A stretch of 64,000 bases of DNA from Nocardia sp. NBC_01730. GTDB lineage: Bacteria > Actinomycetota > Actinomycetes > Mycobacteriales > Mycobacteriaceae. A program made the position numbers and the translations under genes. The stretch covers positions 4,898,001-4,962,000 of the forward strand of contig NZ_CP109162.1 of assembly GCF_035920445.1 (NCBI RefSeq). Direction: 5' to 3'. This document shows positions 1 through 8,203 of this stretch, in pieces (positions within the stretch are counted from its first letter, which is position 1; every line of letters begins with the position of its first letter). The notes beneath the pieces are model-generated. The model did not search any database, was not told the origin of the DNA, and saw only the letters and a program-made list of their open reading frames with translations.

Positions 1-851
1 CTGGCGAGCAGCGACAGTGCGTCGGCGGAGGGGCTGGCGGGCTCGGGACTGTAGAAGGTCAGAACCAAACCCGGCTCTGCGGGCAACGGCATCGTTTCGT
101 AGGCGACCTCGATATCGCCGACCACCGGGTGATGGAAGCTCTTGGTGCCGGTGTAATGCAGGCGCACATTGTGTTTGGCCCACCGAACCCGGAATTCGTC
201 ACTGCGGGTGGACAATTCGCCGACGAGGTCGGAGATGGTGCGGTCATACGGATCACGTCCGGCGTCGGTGCGCAGCAGGTTGACGGCATTGTCGGCCATC
301 TGGTCCCACTGCGGGTAGAAGTCGCGGGCTTTCGGGTCCAGAAAGCAGAACCTGACGAAGTTGACCGGTGTGCTGATGTCGGGTTGCAGCGGGTCGGGAT
401 ACATCGGCGAGTAGAAGGCGTAGGCGAGCTGGTTGGCGCAGACGAGGTCTTGGCGTGCGTTGCGCACGAACGCGGGCACGGTCGAGGCGTCGAGCAACCG
501 CTGCACCATCGGCCGGGTGGTCTTGGTGCGGCGCGGACGTGCGCGGTGCGGGCCGGTTGTAATCGCCCGGTGCAGATCGAACAGGTGGGAACGTTCGGCT
601 TCGTCAAGTTCCAGAGCCCGGGCGATCGCGTCGAGTACCGGCTCGGACACACCGGTGACCTTGCCGCGTTCGATCTGGGTGTAGTAGTCGACCGAGAGCC
701 CGGCCAAGGTGGCGACTTCTTGACGGCGCAAACCCTTCACGCGGCGCTTGGCGGCGTCGTAGACCGGCAACCCGACCTGTTCGGGAGTGATCTTGGCGCG
801 CCGTGACGCGAGGAACTCCCCGATCTCGGCCGCGCGTTGTCGGCTGTCCAT
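1..851 (-). CDS. XRE-family regulator with MmyB-like ligand domain (3' end cut by window)
   Basis: The frame opens at ATG 851 (MDSRQRAAEIG) and stays open to the left edge, giving 283 residues. Residues about 10-75 form a helix-turn-helix with the family hallmarks GLRRQEVATLAGLSVDYYTQ and IERGK. The rest matches the MmyB-like ligand-binding half, which includes the segment AYAFYSPMYPD near residue 140. Family members are about 280-290 residues, so only a few codons are missing. It is transcribed away from the MFS exporter gene, and a perfect palindrome lies between the two starts. That arrangement suggests it controls the exporter and itself in response to a small molecule; the ligand is unknown. 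Confidence 0.88.
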   Translation of the reverse strand, partial: MDSRQRAAEIGEFLASRRAKITPEQVGLPVYDAAKRRVKGLRRQEVATLAGLSVDYYTQIERGKVTGVSEPVLDAIARALELDEAERSHLFDLHRAITTGPHRARPRRTKTTRPMVQRLLDASTVPAFVRNARQDLVCANQLAYAFYSPMYPDPLQPDISTPVNFVRFCFLDPKARDFYPQWDQMADNAVNLLRTDAGRDPYDRTISDLVGELSTRSDEFRVRWAKHNVRLHYTGTKSFHHPVVGDIEVAYETMPLPAEPGLVLTFYSPEPASPSADALSLLA

Positions 852-897
852 ACCTGCGAGGCTACGGCCCAGGTCGGGACGTGTGCCAGGTGTTGCG

Positions 898-922
898 AGA
901 GGGGTGCTGCCAGCACCCCTCT
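898..922. promoter_or_regulatory. Perfect 25-bp palindrome, probable operator
   Basis: Two 12-nt arms (AGAGGGGTGCTG and its exact complement) flank one central C. It lies 47 bp upstream of the XRE regulator start and 78 bp upstream of the MFS start, in the divergent intergenic region. Its position and symmetry fit a dimeric HTH regulator binding site. A role as a transcribed hairpin cannot be excluded. Confidence 0.7.
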
Positions 923-999
923 AAGCCTCGCCTCCCACGGTCGGCGACTGCCGCTTTGCATGGATACCGAACAGCGATCCAGCGACGAAAGAGGCGACA

Positions 1000-2238
1000 G
1001 TGACGGTGCGGGCAACCTCGGCGACTCGACTGCCCAGCGTGGTGTACGTGCTCGGGGGCGGGATCTTTCTCATGAGCACCACCGAGTTCATGATCGCGGG
1101 CCTGCTGCCCGAGGTCGCCGGCGATCTCGACGTCGACATCGGGCGGGCCGGGCTGTTGGTCACCGCGTTCGCGGTCGGGATGATCATCGGACCACCGGTG
1201 ATGGCCCTGGCCACCGTCCGGATGCCCGCCCGAGCCACGTTGATCGGGGTGCTGGCGGTGTTCGCACTCGGGCATGTCGTGGGCGCGGTGAGCGATTCAT
1301 TCACCGTGGTGACGGCCTCGCGAGTGGTCACCGCGCTGGCGACCGGCACGTTCTGGGCCGTCGGGGCGGTGATGGCGACCCGGGTCGCCGGGCCAGGTGC
1401 GAGCGCGCGGGCGCTGGCGGTGATGTCGGGCGGGTTGAGCCTGGCCGTGGTCGCCGGTGTCCCCCTGGGGACCTTCGCCGGGCAGGTCACGGGCTGGCGC
1501 GGGTCGTTCTGGATGCTCGCGGTCCTGGCCGCCGTGGCGATCGTGGCGGTGGCCAAGTCCGCCCCCGCCGAAGACGGCAAGCTCGGCGCTCGGGCCTCGT
1601 TGCGGGCGGAGTTGTCGAGCGAGGTGGCGGCGGTGCGGCCATGGCGGATGTGGGTCGTGCTCGGTGTGATCGCGCTGGCCCAGGCCGGGTTCCTCGGCGC
1701 CTACAGCTACATCAGCCCGCTGCTCACCGATCGTGCAGGCATCGCTTCCGCGCTGGTGCCGCTGGTGCTGGTCGGATTCGGGATCGGAGCGCTGGGCGGC
1801 ACGGCGCTGGGTGGCCGTCTCGGCGATCGGTTCCCGCTGCCCGTCATCGCTGCCGCGATCACCGCTACTGCCGCACTGCTGCTGGTCCTGGCCGTCACCG
1901 CGTCGCATTCGCTGATCGTCGTCGTGGTGGTCGTGTTGCTGGGCGCCACCGGACTGGGCGCCAATCCGGTGCTCATCGCGCAGACCATGCGTCACGCCGC
2001 GTCCGGCTCGACATTGGCGTCGTCGCTGGCCACCGCCGCGTTCAACCTCGGCACCGCCGCAGGCTCGGCACTTGCCGCGACCACCCTGACCACTGCACTC
2101 GGGGTGGTCAGTCCTGCGGTGCTCGGGGCGGGGCTGACCGCTTCGGCGCTGATCCCGCTCGCCGTGCTCGCAGCCACTACCCGACCCGGTCAGTTGCACG
2201 CCCAATCGCGAACCGATGAGCTCGCCCTCGCCCGGTAG
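1000..2238 (+). CDS. MFS drug efflux transporter (Cmx/AraJ-like, DHA1 type)
   Basis: A 412-residue, 12-helix major facilitator. The N-terminal segment with STTEFMIAGLLPEVAGDL is the hallmark of the AraJ/Cmx chloramphenicol-type exporters, and the helix 4-5 region has SRVVTALATGTFWAVGAV. Start GTG 1000 follows GAAAGAGG at a normal distance. It probably exports drugs or metabolites across the plasma membrane in exchange for protons. It is divergent from the XRE/MmyB regulator and 71 bp upstream of a lipoprotein hydrolase gene, with which it may be co-transcribed. The substrate cannot be told from sequence. Confidence 0.9.
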   Translation: MTVRATSATRLPSVVYVLGGGIFLMSTTEFMIAGLLPEVAGDLDVDIGRAGLLVTAFAVGMIIGPPVMALATVRMPARATLIGVLAVFALGHVVGAVSDSFTVVTASRVVTALATGTFWAVGAVMATRVAGPGASARALAVMSGGLSLAVVAGVPLGTFAGQVTGWRGSFWMLAVLAAVAIVAVAKSAPAEDGKLGARASLRAELSSEVAAVRPWRMWVVLGVIALAQAGFLGAYSYISPLLTDRAGIASALVPLVLVGFGIGALGGTALGGRLGDRFPLPVIAAAITATAALLLVLAVTASHSLIVVVVVVLLGATGLGANPVLIAQTMRHAASGSTLASSLATAAFNLGTAAGSALAATTLTTALGVVSPAVLGAGLTASALIPLAVLAATTRPGQLHAQSRTDELALAR

Positions 2239-2309
2239 CCCCGTTCACGGCAACCGAATCGAACCTCTTCCTCTCCACGCACTTCCACACGTCATCAAGG
2301 AGTATCACT

Positions 2310-3446
2310 ATGCGAACGAACCTCTCCCCCGTATCCGGCCGTCACCACCTGCGGAACCTGACCGGCGCCGGTGTCGCCACCCTGGCGCTTCTCGCCGCCA
2401 CCGCCTGCACCACGAGCGAGCCAACCGGCACGAACTCGGCGCCAGCAGTGCGGCCGGTTGCCAACCTCGAACCCGGCGACACCTCCCGCGGAGCCGACAA
2501 CTTCTACACCAGCGACCGAGTCACCATGCAACCGGTGACGTTCAAAAACCAGTATCAGATGGAAATCGCGGGCAACCTGTTCGTCCCCAAGAACCTCGAT
2601 CCCAACACCAAGGCCGCCGCCATGGTCGTCGGCCACCCGATGGGCGCGGTCAAGGAACAAAGCGCCAACCTCTACGCCACGAAGATGGCCGAGCAGGGCT
2701 TCGTCACCCTCTCGCTGGACCTGCCGTTCTGGGGCGGCAGCGAGGGCGAACCGCGCAACGCCGTGGCGCCCGATATCTACTCCGAAGGGTTCAGCGCGGG
2801 TGTCGACTTCTTGCGCACCCAGTCCTTCGTCGATGCCGAGCGAATCGGCTCGCTCGGAATCTGCGGTAGCGGCAGCTTCGTCATCAGCGCCGCCAAGATC
2901 GACCCCCGGATCAAGGCCGTGGCCACGGTCAGCATGTACGACATGGGCGCCGCCGCCCGCAACGGACTCAACCACTCGGTGACCCTCGACCAGCGCAAAG
3001 CCATGATTGATGCGGCCGCCACCCAGCGCGACGTCGAATTCAGCGGCGGGCCAACCGAATACACCAGCGGCACCGTCCACGAACTGACCGCGAACTCCAC
3101 CCCCATCGAGCGCGAGTTCTACGACTTCTACCGCACCCAGCGCGGAGCAGTCACCCCCGACGGCGCGACACCGGAGACGACGACCCACCCGACGCTGTCG
3201 AGCAACGTGAAGTTCCTCAACTTCTACCCCTTCAACGACATCGAGACCATCTCCCCGCGCCCGATGCTGTTCATCACCGGCGAGAAGGCCCACTCGCGCG
3301 AATTCAGCGAAGACGCCTTCCAGCGTGCAGGCGCGGCCAGGGAACTCGTCGTCGTGCCCGGTGCCGGTCACGTCGACCTCTACGACCGCACCGACCTCAT
3401 CCCCTTCGACAAGCTGACCACGTTCTTCCAGACCAACCTGGGGTAA
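2310..3446 (+). CDS. Secreted lipoprotein alpha/beta hydrolase (dienelactone-hydrolase-like)
   Basis: 378 residues with a strong RBS (AAGGAG) before ATG 2310. A signal peptide ends in the lipobox LAATAC, so the protein should be lipid-anchored outside the membrane. The hydrolase core begins near residue 70. The nucleophile elbow reads LGICGSGSF, placing a cysteine where serine hydrolases carry serine, as in dienelactone hydrolases. A late GAGHVDLYD near residue 355 supplies the expected histidine. It resembles the YcjY/DLH-type hydrolases of unknown substrate. It follows the MFS gene and ends inside a hairpin terminator. Confidence 0.8.
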   Translation: MRTNLSPVSGRHHLRNLTGAGVATLALLAATACTTSEPTGTNSAPAVRPVANLEPGDTSRGADNFYTSDRVTMQPVTFKNQYQMEIAGNLFVPKNLDPNTKAAAMVVGHPMGAVKEQSANLYATKMAEQGFVTLSLDLPFWGGSEGEPRNAVAPDIYSEGFSAGVDFLRTQSFVDAERIGSLGICGSGSFVISAAKIDPRIKAVATVSMYDMGAAARNGLNHSVTLDQRKAMIDAAATQRDVEFSGGPTEYTSGTVHELTANSTPIEREFYDFYRTQRGAVTPDGATPETTTHPTLSSNVKFLNFYPFNDIETISPRPMLFITGEKAHSREFSEDAFQRAGAARELVVVPGAGHVDLYDRTDLIPFDKLTTFFQTNLG

Positions 3447-3462
3447 CCCCCGTTACCCCAGG
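3437..3462 (+). terminator. Hairpin terminator overlapping the hydrolase stop codon
   Basis: Perfect 11-bp stem (CCTGGGGTAAC and its complement) with a CCCC loop. The TAA stop of the upstream hydrolase lies in the left arm. There is no T-run, as is common for actinobacterial terminators. Confidence 0.65.
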
Positions 3463-3645
3463 GACAAACTGGACCGCCTCGTCGCGGAACTGGCCGAAGA
3501 CGGCATCTCGGCTGGTGATTATGCCGCGGATGCGCAGGACCGGGCAGACAACACCGCGCGACTTGATGCGAACGCCTCCACCAGGGCCCGACTGCAGCGT
3601 CAGATCGCCGTCGACCTCAACCCGTCAGCGCTGCGGTGTGCCTAG
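3463..3645 (+). pseudogene. Orphan reading frame, possible 3' gene remnant
   Basis: After the terminator a frame of 60 codons (DKLDRLVAELAEDG...) runs without an obvious start to TAG 3643-3645. Its stop overlaps the stop of the minus-strand hydrolase. Composition is typical of a helical, charged protein tail, and there is no RBS or ATG. It reads like the last part of a deleted gene. I do not recognise the family, and it could also be a chance open frame. Confidence 0.25.
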
Positions 3646-4505
3646 CTCGCCGCGAGGAATTCCGCGGCAATCGGTGCGAATTGCTCGTGGTATTGGAAGA
3701 TGCCGCCGTGGCCGGAGTTGGGGTAGATGATCAGTTCCGATCCCGCGATGCGCCGATGCAAGTCTTCGGACAGCACAGAGGGCACCATCCGGTCGTGGTC
3801 GCCGTTGGCGATCAGCGTAGGTTGGGTGATCTTCGAAAGATCCGATGGCGTTGACCGACCGAAGGCCTTGATCGCCGCGAGTTGGGATCGGAAGGCACTG
3901 ATCTTGATATCCTTGTCGCGGTCGGTGGTGCGTTCCTCGAGGCGGTGCACGAACTCCTTACCGGCACGCTTACCCACTGCGTCGCGGTTGAAGAACAGGA
4001 ACTCCTTGGGGTCCGAACGGGTCACCGTGGCCCGCAACATGTCCCAGTAGGTGACGCCGACGACCTTGTCCATGTCCTTGCCGCCACGCGGACCGGTCCC
4101 CGTCAGGACGAGCTTGCGTACCAGCTCCGGATGCTCGAGCACCAGGTCCTGGGCGATCATGGCGCCCATCGAGAACGCGAACACATCGATCTTGTCGAAC
4201 CCCAACGCCGTGATGAACGTGTAGGCATCATCGGCGGCCTCCTCGATGGTGGCGGGCACCTTGCCGGTGGACGCTCCCACACCCTTGTTGTCGAAGGTGA
4301 TCACATGGCGAGTCTTGGCGATCGGGTCGATGATTCGCGGATCCCAATTGTCCAGGGTCGCCGCGAGGTGCACGAAGAACACCACCGGGATACCGCCTTT
4401 GGGGCCCAGCTCACGATAGGCAAACGTGGTGCCATCAGCGGTCACGGTACGAGTCGGCGCCTCAGCGTAGGACGAGATGATGGAGTTGTCGCTGGTACTG
4501 CTCAT
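3642..4505 (-). CDS. Alpha/beta hydrolase (haloperoxidase/esterase-like)
   Basis: 287 residues from ATG 4505 (MSSTSDNSIISS), preceded by GAGGA. Residues about 40-280 form an alpha/beta hydrolase fold. The oxyanion strand VVFFVHLAATLDNWDPR carries HL where many relatives have HG. The nucleophile elbow is FAFSMGAM, the acid is in NGDHDRMVP, and the terminal histidine is in PNSGHGG. It lies 59 nt downstream of a paralogous hydrolase on the same strand, and the pair is divergent from a TetR gene, so TetR repression is likely. The substrate is unknown. Confidence 0.85.
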   Translation of the reverse strand: MSSTSDNSIISSYAEAPTRTVTADGTTFAYRELGPKGGIPVVFFVHLAATLDNWDPRIIDPIAKTRHVITFDNKGVGASTGKVPATIEEAADDAYTFITALGFDKIDVFAFSMGAMIAQDLVLEHPELVRKLVLTGTGPRGGKDMDKVVGVTYWDMLRATVTRSDPKEFLFFNRDAVGKRAGKEFVHRLEERTTDRDKDIKISAFRSQLAAIKAFGRSTPSDLSKITQPTLIANGDHDRMVPSVLSEDLHRRIAGSELIIYPNSGHGGIFQYHEQFAPIAAEFLAAS

Positions 4506-4564
4506 GAGGTCCTCGTTTCTTCGAAGTGGGTACGGGGAAAGATTCGATACCGCCGGGCAGTAGC

Positions 4565-5398
4565 TCAGTCGGCGAGGAACCGAAGCGCGTCGGGAACAAA
4601 AGTCGAATGATGCTGAAATATCCCGCCGTGTCCGGAGCGCGGGTAGATCTTCAGTTCCGCGTTGGGTAGCCGGCGCACCATGTCCGCCGAAAGGCTGCTC
4701 GCCACCATGAGGTCGTCGTCGCCGTTGGCGACCAGGACGGGCACCGTGATCTGTGACAGATCGTCGGGTGCGGCGTTGCCACCGTTGACGATCGCCTCGA
4801 GCTGGGCGAGCCGGGCCTGCGTCGAGATCTTCTTGTCGCGATCGAAGGCTCGCTCCTGGAGTCGGGCGAGATAGGCGGATGCGGCTTGCTTGCCTTCGGT
4901 GGTGCGGGGGAAGAACAGAAACTCTCGTGGGTCCTTGCGCGCCAGGAACGCCTTGATATAAGCGATGGCGACGATCTTGCGCATCGTAGCGATACCGCCG
5001 CCACCTCGTGGTCCGGTACCGGCCAGGATCATTCGCCGGACCAAATCCGGCGACTCGAGCGCGATCAACTGGGCGACGCCGCCGCCGAGGGAAAATCCGA
5101 CCAGGTCCACCTTCTCCAACCCGAGCGCGCGGATGAACGCGATCGCGTCGGCGGCCATCTGTTCGATGGTATTCGGGACGACAGATCCGGAGGCTCCGAC
5201 GCCACGGTTGTCGAAGGTGATCACGCGGTGGTGTGCCGCGATACCGTCGATCACCCTCGGATCCCAGTCGTCGAGCACGGCTGTGAGGTGGTGCAGGAAA
5301 ACGACGGGCACGTCGGACTCGACACCGAGTTCTCGACACGCGAACGGCACCGAGTCGACGTCGATCGTCTTGGTCGGCGTGTCTTTCCAGGTAAGCAT
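4565..5398 (-). CDS. Alpha/beta hydrolase, paralogue of the downstream gene
   Basis: 277 residues from ATG 5398 (MLTWKDTPTKTIDV), chosen because GGAAAGGA sits just upstream; a longer frame back to 5449 lacks an RBS. It shows the same fold and motifs as its neighbour: VVFLHHLTAVLDDWDPR, elbow VGFSLGGG, NGDDDLMV and PRSGHGG. The two proteins are clear tandem duplicates that have diverged. This one is first in the operon and faces the TetR gene across an inverted repeat at 5467-5490. Confidence 0.85.
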   Translation of the reverse strand: MLTWKDTPTKTIDVDSVPFACRELGVESDVPVVFLHHLTAVLDDWDPRVIDGIAAHHRVITFDNRGVGASGSVVPNTIEQMAADAIAFIRALGLEKVDLVGFSLGGGVAQLIALESPDLVRRMILAGTGPRGGGGIATMRKIVAIAYIKAFLARKDPREFLFFPRTTEGKQAASAYLARLQERAFDRDKKISTQARLAQLEAIVNGGNAAPDDLSQITVPVLVANGDDDLMVASSLSADMVRRLPNAELKIYPRSGHGGIFQHHSTFVPDALRFLAD

Positions 5399-5466
5399 GG
5401 CGGTCCTTTCCGCGCTGGCATGTGGTTCCGGGTTCATCGGATTCCGCACTCGACCCTCATTGAAAT

Positions 5467-5490
5467 TACGATCATACTATTATGACTGTA
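5467..5490. promoter_or_regulatory. Inverted repeat, probable TetR operator
   Basis: TACGATCATA - CTAT - TATGACTGTA: 8 of 10 positions are symmetric. It is the only AT-rich stretch between the divergent hydrolase operon (start 5398) and the TetR gene (start 5537). It is well placed to repress both promoters. Confidence 0.6.
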
Positions 5491-5536
5491 CTACCATGGT
5501 CAAGGATGACCCCCGAGCGAGGTGGAGGTGAGCGCC

Positions 5537-6301
5537 ATGGCGAGATACGGTGTGGAGCACAAGGCTGCGACGCGCCGGCGCATTATCGAGGCGGCCGGTC
5601 GGCGACTCAAGAAGGACGGCATCGACGGCTCGGGAATCGCCGCGGTGATGTCAGATGCGAACCTCACCAATGGCGCGTTCTACGCGCACTTCGGCTCCAA
5701 GAGCGACCTCGTCGCGAAGGTCGTCACCGATCAACTCGAACGGCAGCGCGCCGGTATCGGCGCGTTACCGGCCGGTCGGGACTCGCTGGAAGACTACATC
5801 CGCGGCTATCTGTCTACCGAACACCGAGACGACCACACCGGCAGCTGCCCGACCGCGGCGCTGCTCAGTGAAATCGGCCGGTGCGACGCCACCGTCAGGG
5901 ACGCCTATTCCGAGGGCGCACAGTCGATCGTCGAGGAGATCACCGCGCACCTGCCACCCGGACGATCGGACACGAGCCGACTCCAGACGGCGTTGGGCCT
6001 GTTCAGCATCCTGGTCACGTCCCTGCAACTCGCCCGAGCCATCAGCGATCCCGCGCGGTCGGACCAGGTACTCGACGCCGGAATTCACAATGGCCACTAT
6101 TGGACGCGACAACGCTTCAGCCTAACGTCTTCCATCTGGTCTCACCGAGCTGATTTCGGGCACGCCTTGTCCGACACCACCCGCGCCCGGGTCCCGCTCG
6201 AACTACGAGACAAACCCGCCTATCCGGCAGATCTGGCCGACAGGCTCGGCGTCTCCCGCGCTCGACAGTCGGAATCGTCTTGGCGGCAACCAGTCTGGTG
6301 A
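5537..6301 (+). CDS. TetR-family regulator with an abnormal C-terminal extension
   Basis: Start ATG 5537 follows GGAGGTGAG. Residues 1-60 are a TetR helix-turn-helix (LTNGAFYAHFGSKSDLVAKV). The ligand half has GSCPTAALLSEIGRCDATVR and appears complete by about residue 190, the usual family length. The frame then continues for some 60 residues, and from codon 6143 it encodes the N-terminal part of an ArsR-type regulator. The native stop seems to have been lost when a deletion joined this gene to neighbouring genes. It probably regulates the divergent hydrolase pair; whether the tail is tolerated is unknown. Confidence 0.75.
   Translation: MARYGVEHKAATRRRIIEAAGRRLKKDGIDGSGIAAVMSDANLTNGAFYAHFGSKSDLVAKVVTDQLERQRAGIGALPAGRDSLEDYIRGYLSTEHRDDHTGSCPTAALLSEIGRCDATVRDAYSEGAQSIVEEITAHLPPGRSDTSRLQTALGLFSILVTSLQLARAISDPARSDQVLDAGIHNGHYWTRQRFSLTSSIWSHRADFGHALSDTTRARVPLELRDKPAYPADLADRLGVSRARQSESSWRQPVW
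6143..6265 (+). pseudogene. ArsR/CmtR-type regulator fragment (N-terminal part)
   Basis: Within the TetR tail the residues HRADFGHALSDTTRARV, then AYPADLADRLGVSRAR, match the start of actinobacterial ArsR/CmtR metal sensors up to the recognition helix. The metal-binding second half is missing. The fragment is fused in frame to TetR upstream and cut at about 6265, where a different gene fragment begins in another frame. Confidence 0.7.
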
Positions 6302-6420
6302 TCATGCCGGTGCTCTCGGCCGCTCAGCGCCGGGCAGGGCGTGAGCTCGGATCCGCGTCGGCGGTGGCTGATTCCAAGCAGACGCTGCTGTGCACGTATC
6401 TCTCGGCCGTGCTGCGGGTC
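6265..6420 (+). pseudogene. Cation diffusion facilitator (CDF) transporter fragment
   Basis: Frame starting at 6265 reads TVGIVLAATSLVIMP, then AQRRAGRELGSASAVADSKQ and LLCTYLSAVL. This is a middle segment of small actinobacterial CDF metal exporters. Both ends of the gene are absent. After about 6420 the similarity stops, and a third short frame (GIGVAIIMYAPRT, stop 6461-6463) looks like the tail of yet another membrane protein. ArsR plus CDF normally form a metal-efflux operon, so this is a collapsed copy of one. Confidence 0.7.
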
Positions 6421-6644
6421 GGGCATCGGTGTCGCGATCATCATGTACGCGCCACGCACCTGAGATCAGACGTCGATATGGGACCCCATGATGTCCCAAG
6501 GACACGGGGCAGCACCTCGAACGACTCTGACGCGACGCCCAACTGCCGGGAGCGATTCCCGGCGCCGCCTGCGCGTCCCTCGACGGGACTGGTACTCGGC
6601 TCTCGAAGAGCACCTGGCGGCGGCGTATCCGGATAGAGCTCGCG

Positions 6645-6953
6645 CTACCTCGGCTTGGCGCGTAGTCGATCTCGTTCCACGCGCAGGCGGGCCACGGTGT
6701 CCTCGAGTTCGAGAATCCGGGCCACTGCGGTCAGGTTGACACCCTCGCCGGTGAGGGTGGTGATGCGGTGCAGCCGCGTGAGGTCCTCGCCGCTGTAGCG
6801 GCGGGTGCCGCCGGCGCTGCGTTCGGGTGCGAGCAGCCCATGCTGCTCGTAGAGGCGCAAGGTCTGGACCCCGATACCGGCCAGCTCGGCCGCCACGGAG
6901 ATCGCATACACCGCCTGCGCGGGCGACGGCACGCCGTCGTGCGGGGACACCAT
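6645..6953 (-). CDS. MerR-family regulator (HspR-like)
   Basis: 102 residues from ATG 6953, preceded by GAGGAGAGGA. Residues about 15-85 form a MerR winged helix (YAISVAAELAGIGVQTLRLY, then RSAGGTRRYSGEDL), followed by a short coiled region rich in Leu and Arg. Small MerR proteins of this kind next to chaperone genes are HspR-like repressors. It is divergent from hsp20 across a CIRCE-like repeat, so it probably controls hsp20 and itself, together with or in place of HrcA. It has no cysteine metal site. Confidence 0.82.
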   Translation of the reverse strand: MVSPHDGVPSPAQAVYAISVAAELAGIGVQTLRLYEQHGLLAPERSAGGTRRYSGEDLTRLHRITTLTGEGVNLTAVARILELEDTVARLRVERDRLRAKPR

Positions 6954-7007
6954 CTGCGTCCTCTCCTCGATTCGTTCGATTCCTGATCAGATTACCTGGT
7001 TCCAGTA

Positions 7008-7034
7008 CTTGCACTCATCTGTGTTGAGTGCTAA
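7008..7034. promoter_or_regulatory. CIRCE-like heat-shock element
   Basis: The right half GAGTGCTAA is a perfect CIRCE half-site. The left half CTTGCACTC shares the core GCACTC, and the halves are 9 nt apart, exactly the HrcA-binding CIRCE spacing. The same symmetry can be read as a 7-bp repeat (GCACTCA/TGAGTGC) with 7-nt spacing. It lies between the divergent merR and hsp20 genes, 77 nt before the hsp20 start. Confidence 0.72.
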
Positions 7035-7110
7035 ATAATATCTCTGTCAGGTGACAGAGGTTATCTGATGTCAATCCTACCGAGAATGGAGTGAGTTGGA
7101 GGTGGCGACC

Positions 7111-7536
7111 ATGTTGATGCGCACCGATCCTTTCCGTGATCTGGACCGGTGGACCCAGCAGGTGTTCGGCACAGCAGCACAGCCGGCGGCGATGCCGATG
7201 GACGCCTGGCGCGACGGCGACGAGTTCGTCGTCGAGTTCGACCTGCCGGGGATCGACCCGGACTCTCTCGACCTCGACGTCGAACGCAATGTGGTGACCG
7301 TGCGAGCCTCCAGGCCGGGCCTGGACGCGAATCGTTCGATGATCGCCGCGGAACGCCCGCGCGGGGTGTTCAGCCGTCAGCTGTTCCTCGGCGAGAGCCT
7401 CGATACCGACCAGATCCGCGCCGACTACCGCAACGGGGTACTGCGCCTGTCGATCCCGGTCGCGGAGAAGGCCAAGCCCCGCAAGATCGAAATCGCCCGC
7501 GACCACGACCGCGAACCGGTGGCCATCAACGCCTGA
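7111..7536 (+). CDS. Hsp20/alpha-crystallin small heat-shock protein
   Basis: 141 residues. Start ATG 7111 ([14 protein letters not shown]) is chosen because GGAGGT lies 7 nt upstream and this is the usual N-terminus of actinobacterial Hsp20. The alpha-crystallin domain spans about residues 30-130, with [20 protein letters not shown] and the closing motif [15 protein letters not shown]. It acts as an ATP-independent holdase in the cytoplasm. A CIRCE-like site upstream and a divergent MerR gene point to heat or stress induction. Small genes and a cold-shock-domain gene follow on the same strand. Confidence 0.93.
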   Translation: MLMRTDPFRDLDRWTQQVFGTAAQPAAMPMDAWRDGDEFVVEFDLPGIDPDSLDLDVERNVVTVRASRPGLDANRSMIAAERPRGVFSRQLFLGESLDTDQIRADYRNGVLRLSIPVAEKAKPRKIEIARDHDREPVAINA

Positions 7537-7556
7537 GCCCACGATGGAGGTCGACG

Positions 7557-7817
7557 ATGTCAGCCTCGATCATCAACAGCGACAACGACACCGGCCTCGG
7601 GCGAGCGTGGTGGTACGACACCGAGCTCGTGGCGCTCGATCCCGACTACGCGGCCTTGATCGACGCCATCGGCGCCCGGGTGCGATGGTGCCCGCCCTGC
7701 CTGCGCGAGCCGCCGCGGCACCGCACGACACCACCCTCGGCGCCGGAGCGGCGAACACGAAGGTGGCCGGCGCAGCGGGTAGCGGCAACCCAGCGCAGCC
7801 CTCCGCCTCGCAGGTAG
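7557..7817 (+). CDS. Small hypothetical protein with a CxxC pair
   Basis: 86 residues from ATG 7557, preceded by TGGAGG, 20 nt after hsp20. The first half (SIINSDNDTGLGRAWWYDTE) looks like a real acidic protein. A WCPPC motif near residue 44 could bind metal or act as a redox pair. The second half is Arg/Pro-rich and may reflect frame decay, because an alternative frame there looks more balanced. No family is recognised. It is likely co-transcribed with hsp20. Confidence 0.5.
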   Translation: MSASIINSDNDTGLGRAWWYDTELVALDPDYAALIDAIGARVRWCPPCLREPPRHRTTPPSAPERRTRRWPAQRVAATQRSPPPRR

Positions 7818-7924
7818 CAGGCGCCCGCTGGTTTCGACCGATCCGGTATCGAAAGTGAGGTGATGGGTATCGACCGATCCCCGAAGAACTCTTCCAGTGA
7901 GCTCGATCCGACTCCCTTCGGTCC

Positions 7925-7954
7925 GGTGGCCGAGCCCTCGGGGGCTCGGCCACC
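7925..7954 (+). terminator. Strong hairpin terminator
   Basis: 13-bp perfect stem (GGTGGCCGAGCCC and its complement) closed by a TCGG tetraloop. It lies between the hsp20-linked genes and the next small gene at 7994. A short frame from ATG 7863 crosses it and is doubtful for that reason. Confidence 0.65.
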
Positions 7955-7993
7955 GCTTCCGGACCGTCCGACAGAGATTTCGAGGAGGACCCG

Positions 7994-8203
7994 ATGACCG
8001 TCTTACCGACCGCCTCGCAGGCCGATCGCGCAGACCAGGAGACCTTCGTCTTCGACGCCGACCGCGACCTGGGCCTCGATGTCACCGCGGTGCACGCCGG
8101 CGAGTCCGCGCACAGCATCGACACCACTGATCTGCCCGACCGCATCGACCAAGCATGGAGTGTTCCCTGTGCCGACGACGACTTCTCCTGCCTCGCCTAC
8201 TGA
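7994..8203 (+). CDS. Small acidic hypothetical protein
   Basis: 69 residues from ATG 7994 with a good RBS (GAGGAGGA). It is acidic (DQETFVFDADRDLGLDVTAV) with cysteines near the end (VPCADDDFSCLAY). Its 3' end overlaps the start of the cold-shock-domain gene by about 35 nt, suggesting coupled translation. No family is recognised. Confidence 0.55.
   Translation: MTVLPTASQADRADQETFVFDADRDLGLDVTAVHAGESAHSIDTTDLPDRIDQAWSVPCADDDFSCLAY

Noticed and set aside
837..2219. Long open frame over the MFS gene in another register (460 codons)
   Set aside because: Rich in Arg/Gly/His from high-GC codon shadowing; the MFS frame has clear membrane helices and family motifs.
7863..7997. 44-codon frame from an ATG with a fair RBS, overlapping the next gene by ATGA
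   Set aside because: It runs straight through a 13-bp perfect terminator hairpin at 7925-7954 and has low-complexity composition, so a terminator is the better explanation.
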